A stretch of 64,000 bases of DNA from Ruminococcus sp. (lineage in GTDB: Bacteria; Bacillota_A; Clostridia; Oscillospirales; Ruminococcaceae). Positions within the stretch are counted from its first letter, which is position 1; each line of letters begins with the position of its first letter. Of the stretch, positions 33,774-42,301 are shown in pieces. Both the position numbers and the translations under genes were made by a program. The stretch lies in NCBI RefSeq assembly GCF_024684275.1, contig NZ_JAIKXF010000010.1, positions 62,001 to 126,000 on the forward strand, given 5' to 3'. The notes under the pieces were generated by a model that ran no database searches, had not been told where the DNA came from, and saw only the letters and a list, made by a program, of their open reading frames with translations.

Positions 33774-35171
33774 ATGAAAAAAGTGCAACTGACAGAAACC
33801 GTTTTGCGTGACGCCAATCAGTCATTGATGGCAACACGTCTGCCTTATTCGGATTATGAGGGTATCCTCTCCGATATGGACAAGGCAGGATATTACTCTA
33901 TCGAGTGCTGGGGCGGAGCTACCTTCGACTCTTGTCTCCGTTATCTCGGTGAGGATCCATGGGAGAGACTTCGCAATCTCAGAAAGAATCTTCCCAACAG
34001 CAGACTCCAGATGCTTCTCAGAGGTCAGAACCTTCTGGGCTATAAGCACTACCACGACGACGTTGTAGAGAAGTTCATTGAACTCTCTATCAAGAACGGT
34101 ATCGATGTTATCCGTATTTTTGACGCACTTAACGACTTCAGAAACATTGAAACAGCACTGAACGCTACAAAAAAGTATGCTACAGAAAAAACTATCGCTT
34201 CCGGCTGTATCTCTTACACCCAGAGTCCTGTACATACTGTTGATAAGTACATAGAGATGTGTAAAGAGCTTAAAACTATGGGCTTTGATACTATCTGCCT
34301 TAAAGACATGGCAGGTACAATGTCTCCATACGAGGCTGAGCATCTTATCAAGGGCATCAAGGATGCTATCGGTGACATGACACTTATTCTCCATACTCAC
34401 TGCACAACAGGTATGGCTTATATGACACTTACAAAGGCAATCGAGTCAGGCATCGACGTAATCGATACAGCTACATCATGCTTCTCAGGCGGTACATCAC
34501 AGCCTGCTACCGAGACTATGTTCTATGCTCTAAGCCAGTATTGCATTGAGTCCGGTCTTAATGAGGATATCATCAATAAGGTAAATGATTACTTTAAGCC
34601 TATCAAGCAGAAGTATATAGACAACGGCCAGCTCAATCCAAAGAGCCTTGCTACAGACGCTCAGGCTCTTGTATACAAGGTACCCGGCGGTATGCTTTCA
34701 AATATGATCGCCAACCTTACAGATATGCACGCTATGGATAAATTCGATGACGCTCTGGCTGAGATCCCGAAGGTAAGAGCAGACATGGGATATCCTCCGC
34801 TTGTTACACCTCTTTCACAGATGGTCGGAAATCAGGCTGTTACAAATGTGCTCGTTGGTGAAAGATACAAGAATATCTCAAAGGAGATAAAAAACTACAT
34901 CAAGGGAGAGTACGGCAATCCTCCTGCACCTATTGCACAGGAGCTTGTTGAAAAGGTGCTCGGTGACAGTGAAGCTGTTGACTGCCGTATCGAGGATCAG
35001 AAGCGTACAGGTGAAGAATTCGCAGCTGCAAGAGAAGCTCTTGGCGATCTCTGCCGCAGTGAGGAAGATGTAATGAGCTACATCTGCTATCCTGATCAGA
35101 CTGTCAAGTTCCTTAACGACCGCAAGGCTAAGGAAGAAAATGAAGCTGTTTACACTATCGAGGAAATGTAA
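33774..35171 (+). CDS. oadA: Oxaloacetate decarboxylase alpha (carboxyltransferase) subunit
   Basis: Cytoplasmic carboxyltransferase that moves the carboxyl group of oxaloacetate onto biotin on a carrier protein. The 465 residues form the HMGL-like TIM barrel with ETVLRDANQS at the metal/substrate site and LHTHCTTGMA, followed by the PYC_OADA helical domain. The biotinyl domain of the classical alpha subunit is not attached; it is encoded separately at 35573. GGAGG selects the ATG at 33774 over an in-frame TTG six bases upstream. It leads the operon alpha, gamma, biotin carrier, beta. Methylmalonyl-CoA decarboxylase is unlikely, since this subunit is of the 5S/OadA type rather than MmdA. Confidence 0.92.
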   Translation: MKKVQLTETVLRDANQSLMATRLPYSDYEGILSDMDKAGYYSIECWGGATFDSCLRYLGEDPWERLRNLRKNLPNSRLQMLLRGQNLLGYKHYHDDVVEKFIELSIKNGIDVIRIFDALNDFRNIETALNATKKYATEKTIASGCISYTQSPVHTVDKYIEMCKELKTMGFDTICLKDMAGTMSPYEAEHLIKGIKDAIGDMTLILHTHCTTGMAYMTLTKAIESGIDVIDTATSCFSGGTSQPATETMFYALSQYCIESGLNEDIINKVNDYFKPIKQKYIDNGQLNPKSLATDAQALVYKVPGGMLSNMIANLTDMHAMDKFDDALAEIPKVRADMGYPPLVTPLSQMVGNQAVTNVLVGERYKNISKEIKNYIKGEYGNPPAPIAQELVEKVLGDSEAVDCRIEDQKRTGEEFAAAREALGDLCRSEEDVMSYICYPDQTVKFLNDRKAKEENEAVYTIEEM

Positions 35172-35183
35172 GGAGGCAGAGGT

Positions 35184-35570
35184 ATGTTTGATAATATGCT
35201 TATTTCTGCCGCAGCTGAAACAGCTGATGAGCTTTCTATCGGCGATGCTGCCATAACCGCCATTTTTGGATATTCAGTTGTTTTTGCAGGTCTTGTTATC
35301 CTGATGATCGTTCTCTATATCACAGGAGCTATTTTCAAGTCAAAAGATGCAAAAGCCAAGGCAGCCGCAGAAGCTGCTGCAAAAAAGTCTGCTCCGGCAG
35401 AGGCTGCTGAAACCAAGCCCGAGCTTCCGCTTGCACCGGGTTCGGCAGGTCATGTAAAGCTCTTTGACGTTCCGGATAAGGAAGCTGCAATGATAATGGC
35501 AATTGTTGCCGACAAAATGCAGAAGCCGCTCAATGAGCTGCACTTTATTTCCATTAAGGAGGTCAAATAA
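35184..35570 (+). CDS. OadG-like small membrane subunit (gamma)
   Basis: A 128-residue protein with one membrane segment (about 26-50, FGYSVVFAGLVILMIVLYIT), an Ala/Lys-rich flexible stretch, then a small C-terminal domain. This is the form of OadG-type gamma subunits, which hold the carboxyltransferase and carrier to the beta pump. AGGAGG precedes the ATG; the gene starts 12 bases after oadA and ends 2 bases before the biotin carrier gene. Assignment rests on the membrane-anchor layout and position. Confidence 0.82.
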   Translation: MFDNMLISAAAETADELSIGDAAITAIFGYSVVFAGLVILMIVLYITGAIFKSKDAKAKAAAEAAAKKSAPAEAAETKPELPLAPGSAGHVKLFDVPDKEAAMIMAIVADKMQKPLNELHFISIKEVK

Positions 35571-35572
35571 TC

Positions 35573-35974
35573 ATGAAATATAAAGTTACACTTAACGGTA
35601 AGACATATGAAGTAGAAGTTGAGCAGGGAAAAGCTGTTCTTCTCGATGAATATGAGGCGCTTGCTCCTGCACAGGCAGCTCCAGCTGCTCCGGCTGCCGC
35701 TGCTCCTACAGCAGCTCCCGCACCTGCAGCTGCACCAGCCGCTCCTGTAAATCTTGCAGCAGGTGAGACTGTAACCGCTCCTATGCCCGGTAATATCCTC
35801 AGAGTCGATGTTGCTCAGGGTGATACGGTAAAAGCAGGTCAGATACTCATCATACTTGAGGCTATGAAAATGGAAAACGAGATCGTTGCTCCTAAGGACG
35901 GTACTGTAGCTCAGGTCGTTACAAGCAAGGGCTCTGTTGTTGATACAGGTGCTCCACTTGTTGTTATAGCATAA
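35573..35974 (+). CDS. Biotin carboxyl carrier protein of the decarboxylase
   Basis: A 133-residue carrier with a short N-terminal domain, a long Ala-Pro-rich swinging linker (about residues 30-62) and a C-terminal biotinyl domain carrying the biotinylation site EAMKMEN. It accepts CO2 from the alpha subunit and passes it to the beta pump. The start overlaps the end of the upstream RBS region (AAGGAGG), 2 bases after the gamma gene. The linker length is typical of Na+-pump decarboxylases, as in the Acidaminococcus and Propionigenium gamma/delta systems. Confidence 0.93.
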   Translation: MKYKVTLNGKTYEVEVEQGKAVLLDEYEALAPAQAAPAAPAAAAPTAAPAPAAAPAAPVNLAAGETVTAPMPGNILRVDVAQGDTVKAGQILIILEAMKMENEIVAPKDGTVAQVVTSKGSVVDTGAPLVVIA

Positions 35975-35986
35975 GGGGGACAGAAA

Positions 35987-37207
35987 ATGGACATTCTTGA
36001 AACCCTAAAGACCCTTTGGGAAAGCTCTGGCTTTCATAGCTTTCTCATTGAAGGCGGCTGGAAAAATCTCATAATGATCGCTGTTTCCTGCGTCCTTCTT
36101 TATCTTGGTATAAAAAAGAAATTTGAACCGCTTCTTCTCGTTGGTATCGCGTTTGGCTGTCTCCTTGTAAATCTTTCATACTTTACAGGCGGAGATACTT
36201 CTGATGCACTCTATCATGTTGATCTGTGGGATAACTTCCTAAATCACGATCACGCTGATTATCACAGCTACGGCGCTGTCATGCGTAACGGAGGACTTCT
36301 TGATATCCTCTACATAGGAGTAAAAGCCGGTATCTATCCGTCACTGATATTCCTCGGTGTAGGCGCTATGACAGACTTTGGTCCGCTTATTTCCAACCCC
36401 AAGAGCCTTCTTCTCGGAGCAGCTGCTCAGATGGGCGTATTCCTTGCGTTCTTCGGAGCTGTATGTCTCGGCTTTACAGGTAAGGAAGCTGCTTCTATCG
36501 GTATCATCGGTGGTGCAGACGGTCCTACAGCTATATTCCTGACAACACGACTTGCTCCACATCTTCTCGGAGCAATTGCAATTGCTGCATACTCTTATAT
36601 GGCTTTGATCCCGATGATCCAGCCTCCTCTTATGAAGCTCCTTACAACCAAAAAGGAGAGAGAGGTAAAAATGGAGCAAAACAGAGTCGTTTCAAAGACA
36701 GAAAAGATCATCTTCCCGATCATTGTTGCAATGTTCGTAATCCTGCTTCTTCCTTCAACAGCTCCTCTTATAGGCTGTCTTATGCTTGGCAACCTTTGGA
36801 GAGAATGCGGAGTTACAGAGAGACTTTCCGACACTGTTCAGAACGCCCTCATGAACATCGTAACCATATTCCTCGGAATCTCCGTTGGTGCTACAACAGC
36901 TGCTGACAGATTCCTTTCACTGGAGACTATAAAGATCGTCGTTCTCGGTCTTACAGCATTCTGTTTCTCAACAGTAGGCGGACTTCTCGTTGGTAAGATC
37001 ATGTATATTGTTACAGGCGGCAAGATCAACCCGCTTATCGGTTCAGCTGGCGTTTCTGCTGTACCTATGGCTGCCCGTGTATCTCAGATGGAAGGTCAGA
37101 AGGCTAATCCTTCAAACTTCCTGCTCATGCACGCTATGGGACCGAACGTAGCAGGCGTTATAGGTTCTGCTATTGCAGCAGGATTCCTCCTAGCTGTATT
37201 CAAGTGA
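35987..37207 (+). CDS. oadB: Na+-transporting decarboxylase beta subunit
   Basis: A 406-residue, multi-pass (about ten segments) membrane protein that decarboxylates carboxybiotin and pumps Na+ out. The core motif GIIGGADGPTAIF, with the Asp needed for ion transport, is present, as are the N-terminal GAMTDFGPLISNP region and the C-terminal MHAMGPNVAGVIGSAIAAG motif. GGGGG precedes the ATG, 12 bases after the carrier gene. Last gene of the operon, ending in a strong terminator. Together the four genes convert oxaloacetate to pyruvate while building a sodium gradient. Confidence 0.94.
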   Translation: MDILETLKTLWESSGFHSFLIEGGWKNLIMIAVSCVLLYLGIKKKFEPLLLVGIAFGCLLVNLSYFTGGDTSDALYHVDLWDNFLNHDHADYHSYGAVMRNGGLLDILYIGVKAGIYPSLIFLGVGAMTDFGPLISNPKSLLLGAAAQMGVFLAFFGAVCLGFTGKEAASIGIIGGADGPTAIFLTTRLAPHLLGAIAIAAYSYMALIPMIQPPLMKLLTTKKEREVKMEQNRVVSKTEKIIFPIIVAMFVILLLPSTAPLIGCLMLGNLWRECGVTERLSDTVQNALMNIVTIFLGISVGATTAADRFLSLETIKIVVLGLTAFCFSTVGGLLVGKIMYIVTGGKINPLIGSAGVSAVPMAARVSQMEGQKANPSNFLLMHAMGPNVAGVIGSAIAAGFLLAVFK

Positions 37208-37230
37208 TATAAACTGAACACATTGCATAT

Positions 37231-37265
37231 AAAGTCACGGCATTCAGGTGCCGTGACTTTTTTGT
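37231..37265 (+). terminator. Terminator of the oad operon
   Basis: Twelve-base perfect arms (37231-37242 and 37249-37260), 6-base loop, then TTTTTT. Confidence 0.92.
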
Positions 37266-37293
37266 TGACAGTCGATCATAAATCCATTATAAT
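37265..37293 (+). promoter_or_regulatory. Perfect sigma-A promoter of the alpha/beta hydrolase gene
   Basis: TTGACA (37265-37270), 17 bases, TATAAT (37288-37293). Its -35 box abuts the T tract of the preceding terminator. Confidence 0.85.
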
Positions 37294-37315
37294 TATGTCA
37301 TAACGGAGGTTTGAT

Positions 37316-38077
37316 ATGAGTTATTTTACATTTGATAATAAAAAGATATATTATGAGGAGAATGGCTGCGGAACACCACTGTTATTCCTTCATGGCAACA
37401 CAGCTTCTTCTAAAATGTTCACAGATTTCAGCCAACGATACACGGACAGTTACAAAGTTATACTCTTAGACTTCCTCGGACACGGAAGATCGGAAAGGTT
37501 ATCGGAATTTCCTGCCGATTTATGGTTTTATGAGGCTCAGCAGGCAATTGCCTTCCTCAGGCATAAACATTATGACAAGGTTAACATTATAGGGTGCAGC
37601 GGGGGAGCAATTGTTGCTCTGAATGTAGCACTTGAGGCGTCCGAATGTGTGGACAAAGTCATTGCTGACAGTTTTGAGGGCGAGAAAGCTGATGAAGCCT
37701 TTGTAAAAAATCTGCTTTCCGACCGCAGTTCTTCGCTGGAAGATACAAATGCAAGGGTATTTTACTCCTATATGCACGGTGATGACTGGGAGCAGATCGT
37801 TCATAATGACACATCGGCTATAATCAGACACTCAAAAGAAACTGTGAATTTCTTCCACAAACCTATCAGCGATCTTAAAGCTAAGGTGCTGCTCACAGGA
37901 AGTAAAGGCGATAAGTTCATGTACAGTGTTGCACATGATTACTACGAAAAAGTATACGGTAATATGCTTGAAAAGCTGACCAATGGCAGTATGCACCTGT
38001 TTGAAAGCGGAGATCACCCTGCAATGATAACAAATGCAGACAAATTTTATGATCTCAGTATCGATTTTATGAGATAA
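37316..38077 (+). CDS. Alpha/beta fold hydrolase
   Basis: A 253-residue soluble hydrolase. The oxyanion-hole motif LLFLHGNTAS lies near residues 22-31, the nucleophile elbow is GCSGG with Ser95, and the histidine is probably that in ESGDHPAMI near the C-terminus. A conserved LLDFLGHGRSE strand-loop is also present. GGAGG is 6 bases before the ATG. It has its own consensus promoter and stands between the oad operon and pgk. The substrate is not predictable. Confidence 0.87.
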   Translation: MSYFTFDNKKIYYEENGCGTPLLFLHGNTASSKMFTDFSQRYTDSYKVILLDFLGHGRSERLSEFPADLWFYEAQQAIAFLRHKHYDKVNIIGCSGGAIVALNVALEASECVDKVIADSFEGEKADEAFVKNLLSDRSSSLEDTNARVFYSYMHGDDWEQIVHNDTSAIIRHSKETVNFFHKPISDLKAKVLLTGSKGDKFMYSVAHDYYEKVYGNMLEKLTNGSMHLFESGDHPAMITNADKFYDLSIDFMR

Positions 38078-38117
38078 TACATGGCAATTTCAATATATAA
38101 AGCAGTTTTACAAAAAG

Positions 38118-38138
38118 TTTTCATGTTTATCATGAAAA
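38118..38138. promoter_or_regulatory. Inverted repeat upstream of pgk
   Basis: TTTTCATG-TTTAT-CATGAAAA, 8-base perfect arms, 16 bases upstream of the -35 box. No T run follows, so it is a candidate operator rather than a terminator. Confidence 0.4.
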
Positions 38139-38144
38139 ATATTA

Positions 38145-38158
38145 CGGAAACGCTTGCA
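38145..38158 (+). promoter_or_regulatory. cre-like (CcpA/LacI-type) site before pgk
   Basis: CGGAAACGCTTGCA matches the catabolite-responsive consensus TGWAANCGNTNWCA at 8 of 11 fixed positions and overlaps the -35 hexamer. CcpA or a related LacI-family factor could bind it (inference). Confidence 0.4.
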
Positions 38159-38182
38159 AAATATTTCAAAATAGTGTAAAAT
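38154..38182 (+). promoter_or_regulatory. Promoter of the pgk-tpiA-gpmI unit
   Basis: TTGCAA (38154-38159), 17 bases, TAAAAT (38177-38182). Confidence 0.7.
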
Positions 38183-38251
38183 AGAAATGTACGTTGTTAA
38201 TAATATAACAACAGCTAAGAATGTATTTTATTACGAAAGGATGTCATACCA

Positions 38252-39472
38252 ATGGCAGGATTAAACAAGGTTACTGTAGAAGACATTAACGTTAAGGGCA
38301 GAAAGGTACTCGTAAGAGTAGACTTCAACGTTCCTATGAAGGACGGCGTTATCACAAATGATAACAGAATCCAGGCTGCTCTTCCAACTATCAATAAGCT
38401 CGTTGAAAACGGTGCAAAGGTTGTCCTTTGTTCACATCTCGGCAAGCCTAAGAACGGTCCGGAGGCTAAGTTCTCACTTGCTCCGGCTGCTAAGAGACTT
38501 GGTGAGCTCGTTAAGACAAACGTTATTTTCGCAGCTGACGATACAGTTGTTGGCGAAAATGCTAAGAAGGCTGTTGCAAATATGAAGGACGGCGAGATCG
38601 TTGTTCTTGAGAACACTCGTTTCCGCGGCGATGAGGAGACAAAGAACGGTGAGCAGTTCTCTAAGGAGCTTGCTGACCTTATCGACGGCGAAGTATTCGT
38701 TATGGATGCTTTTGGCTCAGCTCACAGAGCTCATGCTTCAACAGCAGGCGTTACAAAGTTCGTAAAGGAAACAGCTGTTGGCTACCTTATGCAGAAGGAG
38801 ATACAGTATCTCGGTAATGCAGTAGAGGTTCCTGAGAGACCTTTCGTTGCTATCCTCGGCGGTGCTAAGGTTGCTGATAAGCTCAATGTTATCTCTAACC
38901 TCCTTGAGAAGTGCGATACACTTATCATCGGCGGCGGTATGGCTTATACATTTATTAAGGCACAGGGCGGTTCTATCGGTAAGTCACTCGTTGATGAAGA
39001 GAAGCTTGACTACTGTAAGGAAATGCTGGCTAAGGCTGAGAAGCTCGGCAAGAAGATCCTTCTTCCTGTTGACACAGCAGTTGCAGCTTCATTCCCTGAT
39101 CCGATCGATGCAGAGATCAGCGTAGAGTATGTTGACGCTGACAAGATTCCTGCTGACAAAATTGGACTTGATATCGGACCAAAGACAGCTGCTATCTTTG
39201 CTGAGGCAGCTAAGACAGCTAAGACTGTTGTTTGGAATGGTCCTATGGGCGTATTTGAGAACCCGACTCTCAAGAAGGGTACAGTTGCTGTATGTGAAGC
39301 TCTTGCACAGGCTGATGCTACAACTATCATCGGCGGCGGCGACTCTGCTACAGCTGCTATCCAGCTTGGTTTTGCAGACAAGATGAGCCATATCTCAACA
39401 GGCGGCGGCGCTTCACTCGAATATCTTGAGGGCAAGGTTCTCCCAGGCGTTGCAGCTATCGCTGAAAAGTAA
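38252..39472 (+). CDS. pgk: Phosphoglycerate kinase
   Basis: Glycolytic enzyme making ATP from 1,3-bisphosphoglycerate; cytoplasmic. The N-terminal [11 protein letters not shown], the substrate-binding GSAHRAHAS region, the nucleotide-domain GGAKVADKL and [10 protein letters not shown] motifs and the C-terminal GGGDSATA and [13 protein letters not shown] motifs are all present. The 406 residues are slightly above the usual 395. AAAGGA sets the start. It heads a glycolytic gene run (pgk, a small membrane gene, tpiA, gpmI) with short gaps. The codon choice is strongly biased to few codons, as expected for a highly expressed gene. Confidence 0.98.
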   Translation: MAGLNKVTVEDINVKGRKVLVRVDFNVPMKDGVITNDNRIQAALPTINKLVENGAKVVLCSHLGKPKNGPEAKFSLAPAAKRLGELVKTNVIFAADDTVVGENAKKAVANMKDGEIVVLENTRFRGDEETKNGEQFSKELADLIDGEVFVMDAFGSAHRAHASTAGVTKFVKETAVGYLMQKEIQYLGNAVEVPERPFVAILGGAKVADKLNVISNLLEKCDTLIIGGGMAYTFIKAQGGSIGKSLVDEEKLDYCKEMLAKAEKLGKKILLPVDTAVAASFPDPIDAEISVEYVDADKIPADKIGLDIGPKTAAIFAEAAKTAKTVVWNGPMGVFENPTLKKGTVAVCEALAQADATTIIGGGDSATAAIQLGFADKMSHISTGGGASLEYLEGKVLPGVAAIAEK

Positions 39473-39485
39473 TCATATCAATAAT

Positions 39486-39509
39486 AGGGCGAGTAGAGAT
39501 ATTCGCCCT
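39486..39509 (+). terminator. Weak hairpin after pgk (attenuator or processing site)
   Basis: AGGGCGA (39486-39492) pairs with TCGCCCT (39503-39509); only two T follow, so read-through into the downstream genes is likely. Confidence 0.4.
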
Positions 39510-39601
39510 TGATTGCTATTTGATAAAGTGAATGATCCTACAGAATATAATGTTTTTTGTTTGTATTATTCGCTTTGTTTTCCAATCAAGAGGAAATTAT
39601 C

Positions 39602-39823
39602 ATGAAAAATTGTAATTGCAATTGTAAATTTACAGAGGAAGTCAAGAAGAGTTCAACGGCAGTATGGCTGTTTGCTGTATGCAGCTTTTTTGCAGGTATC
39701 ATCGTTGGATTTTTCCTTTCTCCTATAAAAAAGGGCATAAAGATAGGCTGCAATAACGGCAACACTACTTATGAAAAGGAAACAGAAGCACTTCCTTATT
39801 ATGATGATGAATTAAAATTTTGA
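39602..39823 (+). CDS. Small Cys-rich single-pass membrane protein between pgk and tpiA
   Basis: A 73-residue product selected by GAGGAAA before the ATG at 39602 (the frame is open 15 codons further, without an RBS). It begins MKNCNCNCKF, with three closely spaced cysteines that could bind metal or be disulfide-linked. One membrane segment (about residues 20-40, VWLFAVCSFFAGIIVGFFLSP) follows, then a polar, acidic C-terminal tail. It lies 18 bases before tpiA in a glycolytic gene run, where no such gene is normally found. The family is not recognised. Confidence 0.65.
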   Translation: MKNCNCNCKFTEEVKKSSTAVWLFAVCSFFAGIIVGFFLSPIKKGIKIGCNNGNTTYEKETEALPYYDDELKF

Positions 39824-39841
39824 TTAAAGGAGTTTATTAAC

Positions 39842-40618
39842 ATGAACAAGTCATTAAGAAAAGCAATTATTGCTGGTAACTGGAAGATGAACAAGACAAG
39901 ACCTGAGGCTAAGGCTCTCCTTGAGGCTATAAAGCCACTCGTAGCTAACGCTGAGGGCAAGATCGAGGTTATCGCTTGCGTTCCTTTCACAAACCTTGAA
40001 ACAGCTATCAACACAACAGCAGGCAGCAACGTAAAGATCGGTGCTGAGAACGTTCATTTTGAAAAGAGCGGCGCTTTCACTGGCGAAATTTCTGCTGATA
40101 TGCTCACAGAGCTTGGCGTTGAGTACGTTGTTATCGGTCACAGCGAGAGAAGACAGTACTTCGGCGAAACAGATGAGACTGTTAATAAGAGAACTATTGC
40201 TGCTCTCGAAGCTGGTCTCAAGCCTATCGTTTGCGTTGGCGAGCTCAAGTGGGAGCGCGAGTGCAACATCACTGAGGAGGTTATTGCTCGTCAGATCAAG
40301 CTTGATCTCTGGTCACTTACAGCAGAGCAGGTAAAGAATGTTGTTATTGCTTATGAGCCTGTTTGGGCTATCGGTACAGGTCTCACAGCTACTCCTGATC
40401 AGGCTGAGGAAGTATGCGGATTTATCCGTGCTCAGCTTGCTAAGCTCTATGATCAGGCAACAGCAGATGCTGTAACGATCCAGTACGGCGGTTCTATGAA
40501 TGCTAAGAATGCTGCTGAGCTTCTTGCAAAGCCAAATATCGACGGTGGTCTCATCGGCGGTGCTTCACTGAAGGCTGAGGACTTCAACGTAATCGTTCAG
40601 GCTGCTATAAACGGCTAA
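39842..40618 (+). CDS. tpiA: Triosephosphate isomerase
   Basis: Interconverts dihydroxyacetone phosphate and glyceraldehyde-3-phosphate. The (beta/alpha)8 barrel shows AGNWKMNK at the N-terminus with the active-site Asn and Lys, the catalytic His in VVIGHSERR, the catalytic Glu in AYEPVWAIGTG and the phosphate-binding YGGSMNAKN and IDGGLIGGASL loops. The 258-residue length is normal. AAAGGAG is well spaced before the ATG. It is followed by gpmI with a hairpin between them. Confidence 0.98.
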   Translation: MNKSLRKAIIAGNWKMNKTRPEAKALLEAIKPLVANAEGKIEVIACVPFTNLETAINTTAGSNVKIGAENVHFEKSGAFTGEISADMLTELGVEYVVIGHSERRQYFGETDETVNKRTIAALEAGLKPIVCVGELKWERECNITEEVIARQIKLDLWSLTAEQVKNVVIAYEPVWAIGTGLTATPDQAEEVCGFIRAQLAKLYDQATADAVTIQYGGSMNAKNAAELLAKPNIDGGLIGGASLKAEDFNVIVQAAING

Positions 40619-40625
40619 GATAGAA

Positions 40626-40644
40626 GGGCGGATTTTATCCGCCC
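40626..40644 (+). other. Intercistronic hairpin between tpiA and gpmI
   Basis: Perfect 8-base arms GGGCGGAT and ATCCGCCC with a 3-base TTT loop, followed by AAAATTTTG rather than a T run. More likely an mRNA-stabilising or processing element than a terminator. Confidence 0.5.
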
Positions 40645-40667
40645 AAAATTTTGAAAGGATAATTTTT

Positions 40668-42188
40668 ATGTCAAAAAAACCTGTAGCACTTATAATTATG
40701 GACGGCTTCGGCTACAATCCCGATACATACGGCAACGCTATTGCTGCTGCTAAGAAGCCTAATTTAGATAAGTATTTTGCAGAGTGCCCAAATACTATCA
40801 TCGGAGCAAGCGGTCTTGATGTCGGACTTCCTGACGGACAGATGGGCAACTCTGAGGTAGGTCACACCAATATCGGCGCAGGCCGAATAGTATATCAGAT
40901 GCTTGTCAAGATTTCAAAGGACATCAAGGACGGCACTTTCTTTAATAATAAGGTTATTCTCGACGCCATGAACAACTGCAAGACTAAGGGCAGCGCTCTG
41001 CATCTTATGGGACTTCTTTCTCCCGGCGGCGTTCACAGCCACATGGAGCACCTTTATGGAATAGTTGAAATGGCTAAGAAGAACGGCCTTGACAAGGTAT
41101 ACATACACGCATTCCTTGACGGACGTGATGTTCCTCCGTCATCTGCTGCTGAGTATATGGAAGAGGCTGTTGCAGAGCTTAATAAGATAGGTCTTGGAAA
41201 AATAGCAACGATCTCAGGACGTTTTTATGCTATGGACAGAGATAATGCGTGGGACAGAGTTGAAAAGGCTTACGCTGCACTTGTTTACGGCGAAGGAGTC
41301 AAGGAATCTGATCCTGTACAGGCAATAAAGAATTCCTATGCTAACGATGTAACTGATGAGTTTATGCTGCCAACAGTCATCGAAGGCGGCGCTCAGATCA
41401 AGGCTGACGACAGCGTTATATTCTTTAACTTCCGCCCTGACAGAGCAAGACAGATCACACGTTCATTTGTTGATCCTGAGTTCAGTGGGTTTGAGAGAAG
41501 AAACGGTTTCTTCAACGTTAAATTTGTATGCATGGCTCAGTATGACGCTACAATGCCTAATGTTTCTGTTGCATATCCGCCTGAGCAGCTTACAATGACA
41601 ATGGGTGAGTACCTTGCAAAGCTCGGCAAAACTCAGCTTCGTATTGCAGAAACACAGAAGTATGCACACGTTACTTTCTTCTTCAACGGCGGCGAAGAGA
41701 AACAGTTTGAGGGCGAGGATCGTATCCTTATCAAGTCTCCTGATGTTCCTACATTTGATCTTAAGCCTGAAATGAGTGCTTATGAAGTATGTGACGCTGT
41801 ATGCGAGGCTATTGACTCAGATAAATATGATGTTATCATTCTCAACTATGCTAACTGCGATATGGTTGGTCATACAGGAATCTTTGACGCAGCTGTAAAG
41901 GCTGTTGAAGCTACAGATACCTGCGTAGGACGCATGGTAGAAAAGATACTTGCAAAGGGTGGCGCAGCTCTTATTACAGCCGATCATGGTAATGCTGACA
42001 AAATGATGGAACCTGACGGAAGTCCATTCACAGCACATACAACAAATCCTGTTCCTCTTATCGCTGTCGGCGTTGAGGGCGAACTTATCGAAGGCGGTGT
42101 ACTTGCAGACCTTGCACCTACAATGCTTGATATTATGGGTGTTCCACAGCCGGCTGAAATGACAGGAAAGAGTCTCCTTAAAAAGTAA
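40668..42188 (+). CDS. gpmI: 2,3-bisphosphoglycerate-independent phosphoglycerate mutase
   Basis: Mn-dependent glycolytic mutase converting 3- to 2-phosphoglycerate. It shows the alkaline-phosphatase-fold metal site LIIMDGFG at the N-terminus, the phosphoserine loop QMGNSEVGHTNIGAGR, HAFLDGRDVPP, and the second metal cluster NYANCDMVGHTG and ITADHGNADKM. The 506 residues are normal for iPGM. The ATG has GAAAGGA upstream. It is the last gene of the glycolytic run and ends in a strong terminator. Confidence 0.98.
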   Translation: MSKKPVALIIMDGFGYNPDTYGNAIAAAKKPNLDKYFAECPNTIIGASGLDVGLPDGQMGNSEVGHTNIGAGRIVYQMLVKISKDIKDGTFFNNKVILDAMNNCKTKGSALHLMGLLSPGGVHSHMEHLYGIVEMAKKNGLDKVYIHAFLDGRDVPPSSAAEYMEEAVAELNKIGLGKIATISGRFYAMDRDNAWDRVEKAYAALVYGEGVKESDPVQAIKNSYANDVTDEFMLPTVIEGGAQIKADDSVIFFNFRPDRARQITRSFVDPEFSGFERRNGFFNVKFVCMAQYDATMPNVSVAYPPEQLTMTMGEYLAKLGKTQLRIAETQKYAHVTFFFNGGEEKQFEGEDRILIKSPDVPTFDLKPEMSAYEVCDAVCEAIDSDKYDVIILNYANCDMVGHTGIFDAAVKAVEATDTCVGRMVEKILAKGGAALITADHGNADKMMEPDGSPFTAHTTNPVPLIAVGVEGELIEGGVLADLAPTMLDIMGVPQPAEMTGKSLLKK

Positions 42189-42192
42189 TATC

Positions 42193-42221
42193 AAAAGCGG
42201 ATCATAAGATCCGCTTTTTTG
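42193..42221 (+). terminator. Terminator of the glycolytic gene run
   Basis: AAAAGCGGATC (42193-42203), loop ATAA, GATCCGCTTTT (42208-42218), more T. Confidence 0.92.
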
Positions 42222-42244
42222 TTGCACTCGGTTTACTAAAATGG

Positions 42245-42273
42245 TTGCAAATGCTAACATTATGTGATATAAT
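42245..42273 (+). promoter_or_regulatory. Promoter of the ApbE operon
   Basis: TTGCAA (42245-42250), 17 bases, TATAAT (42268-42273). Confidence 0.75.
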
Positions 42274-42301
42274 TAGCACAGTTTTAATTAGGAGTACATT
42301 T

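Noticed and set aside
39010..39435. Long frames antisense to pgk, and similar ones opposite ftsH, tpiA and GSIII
   Set aside because: They are by-products of strongly biased codon use in highly expressed genes; no RBS or family resemblance.
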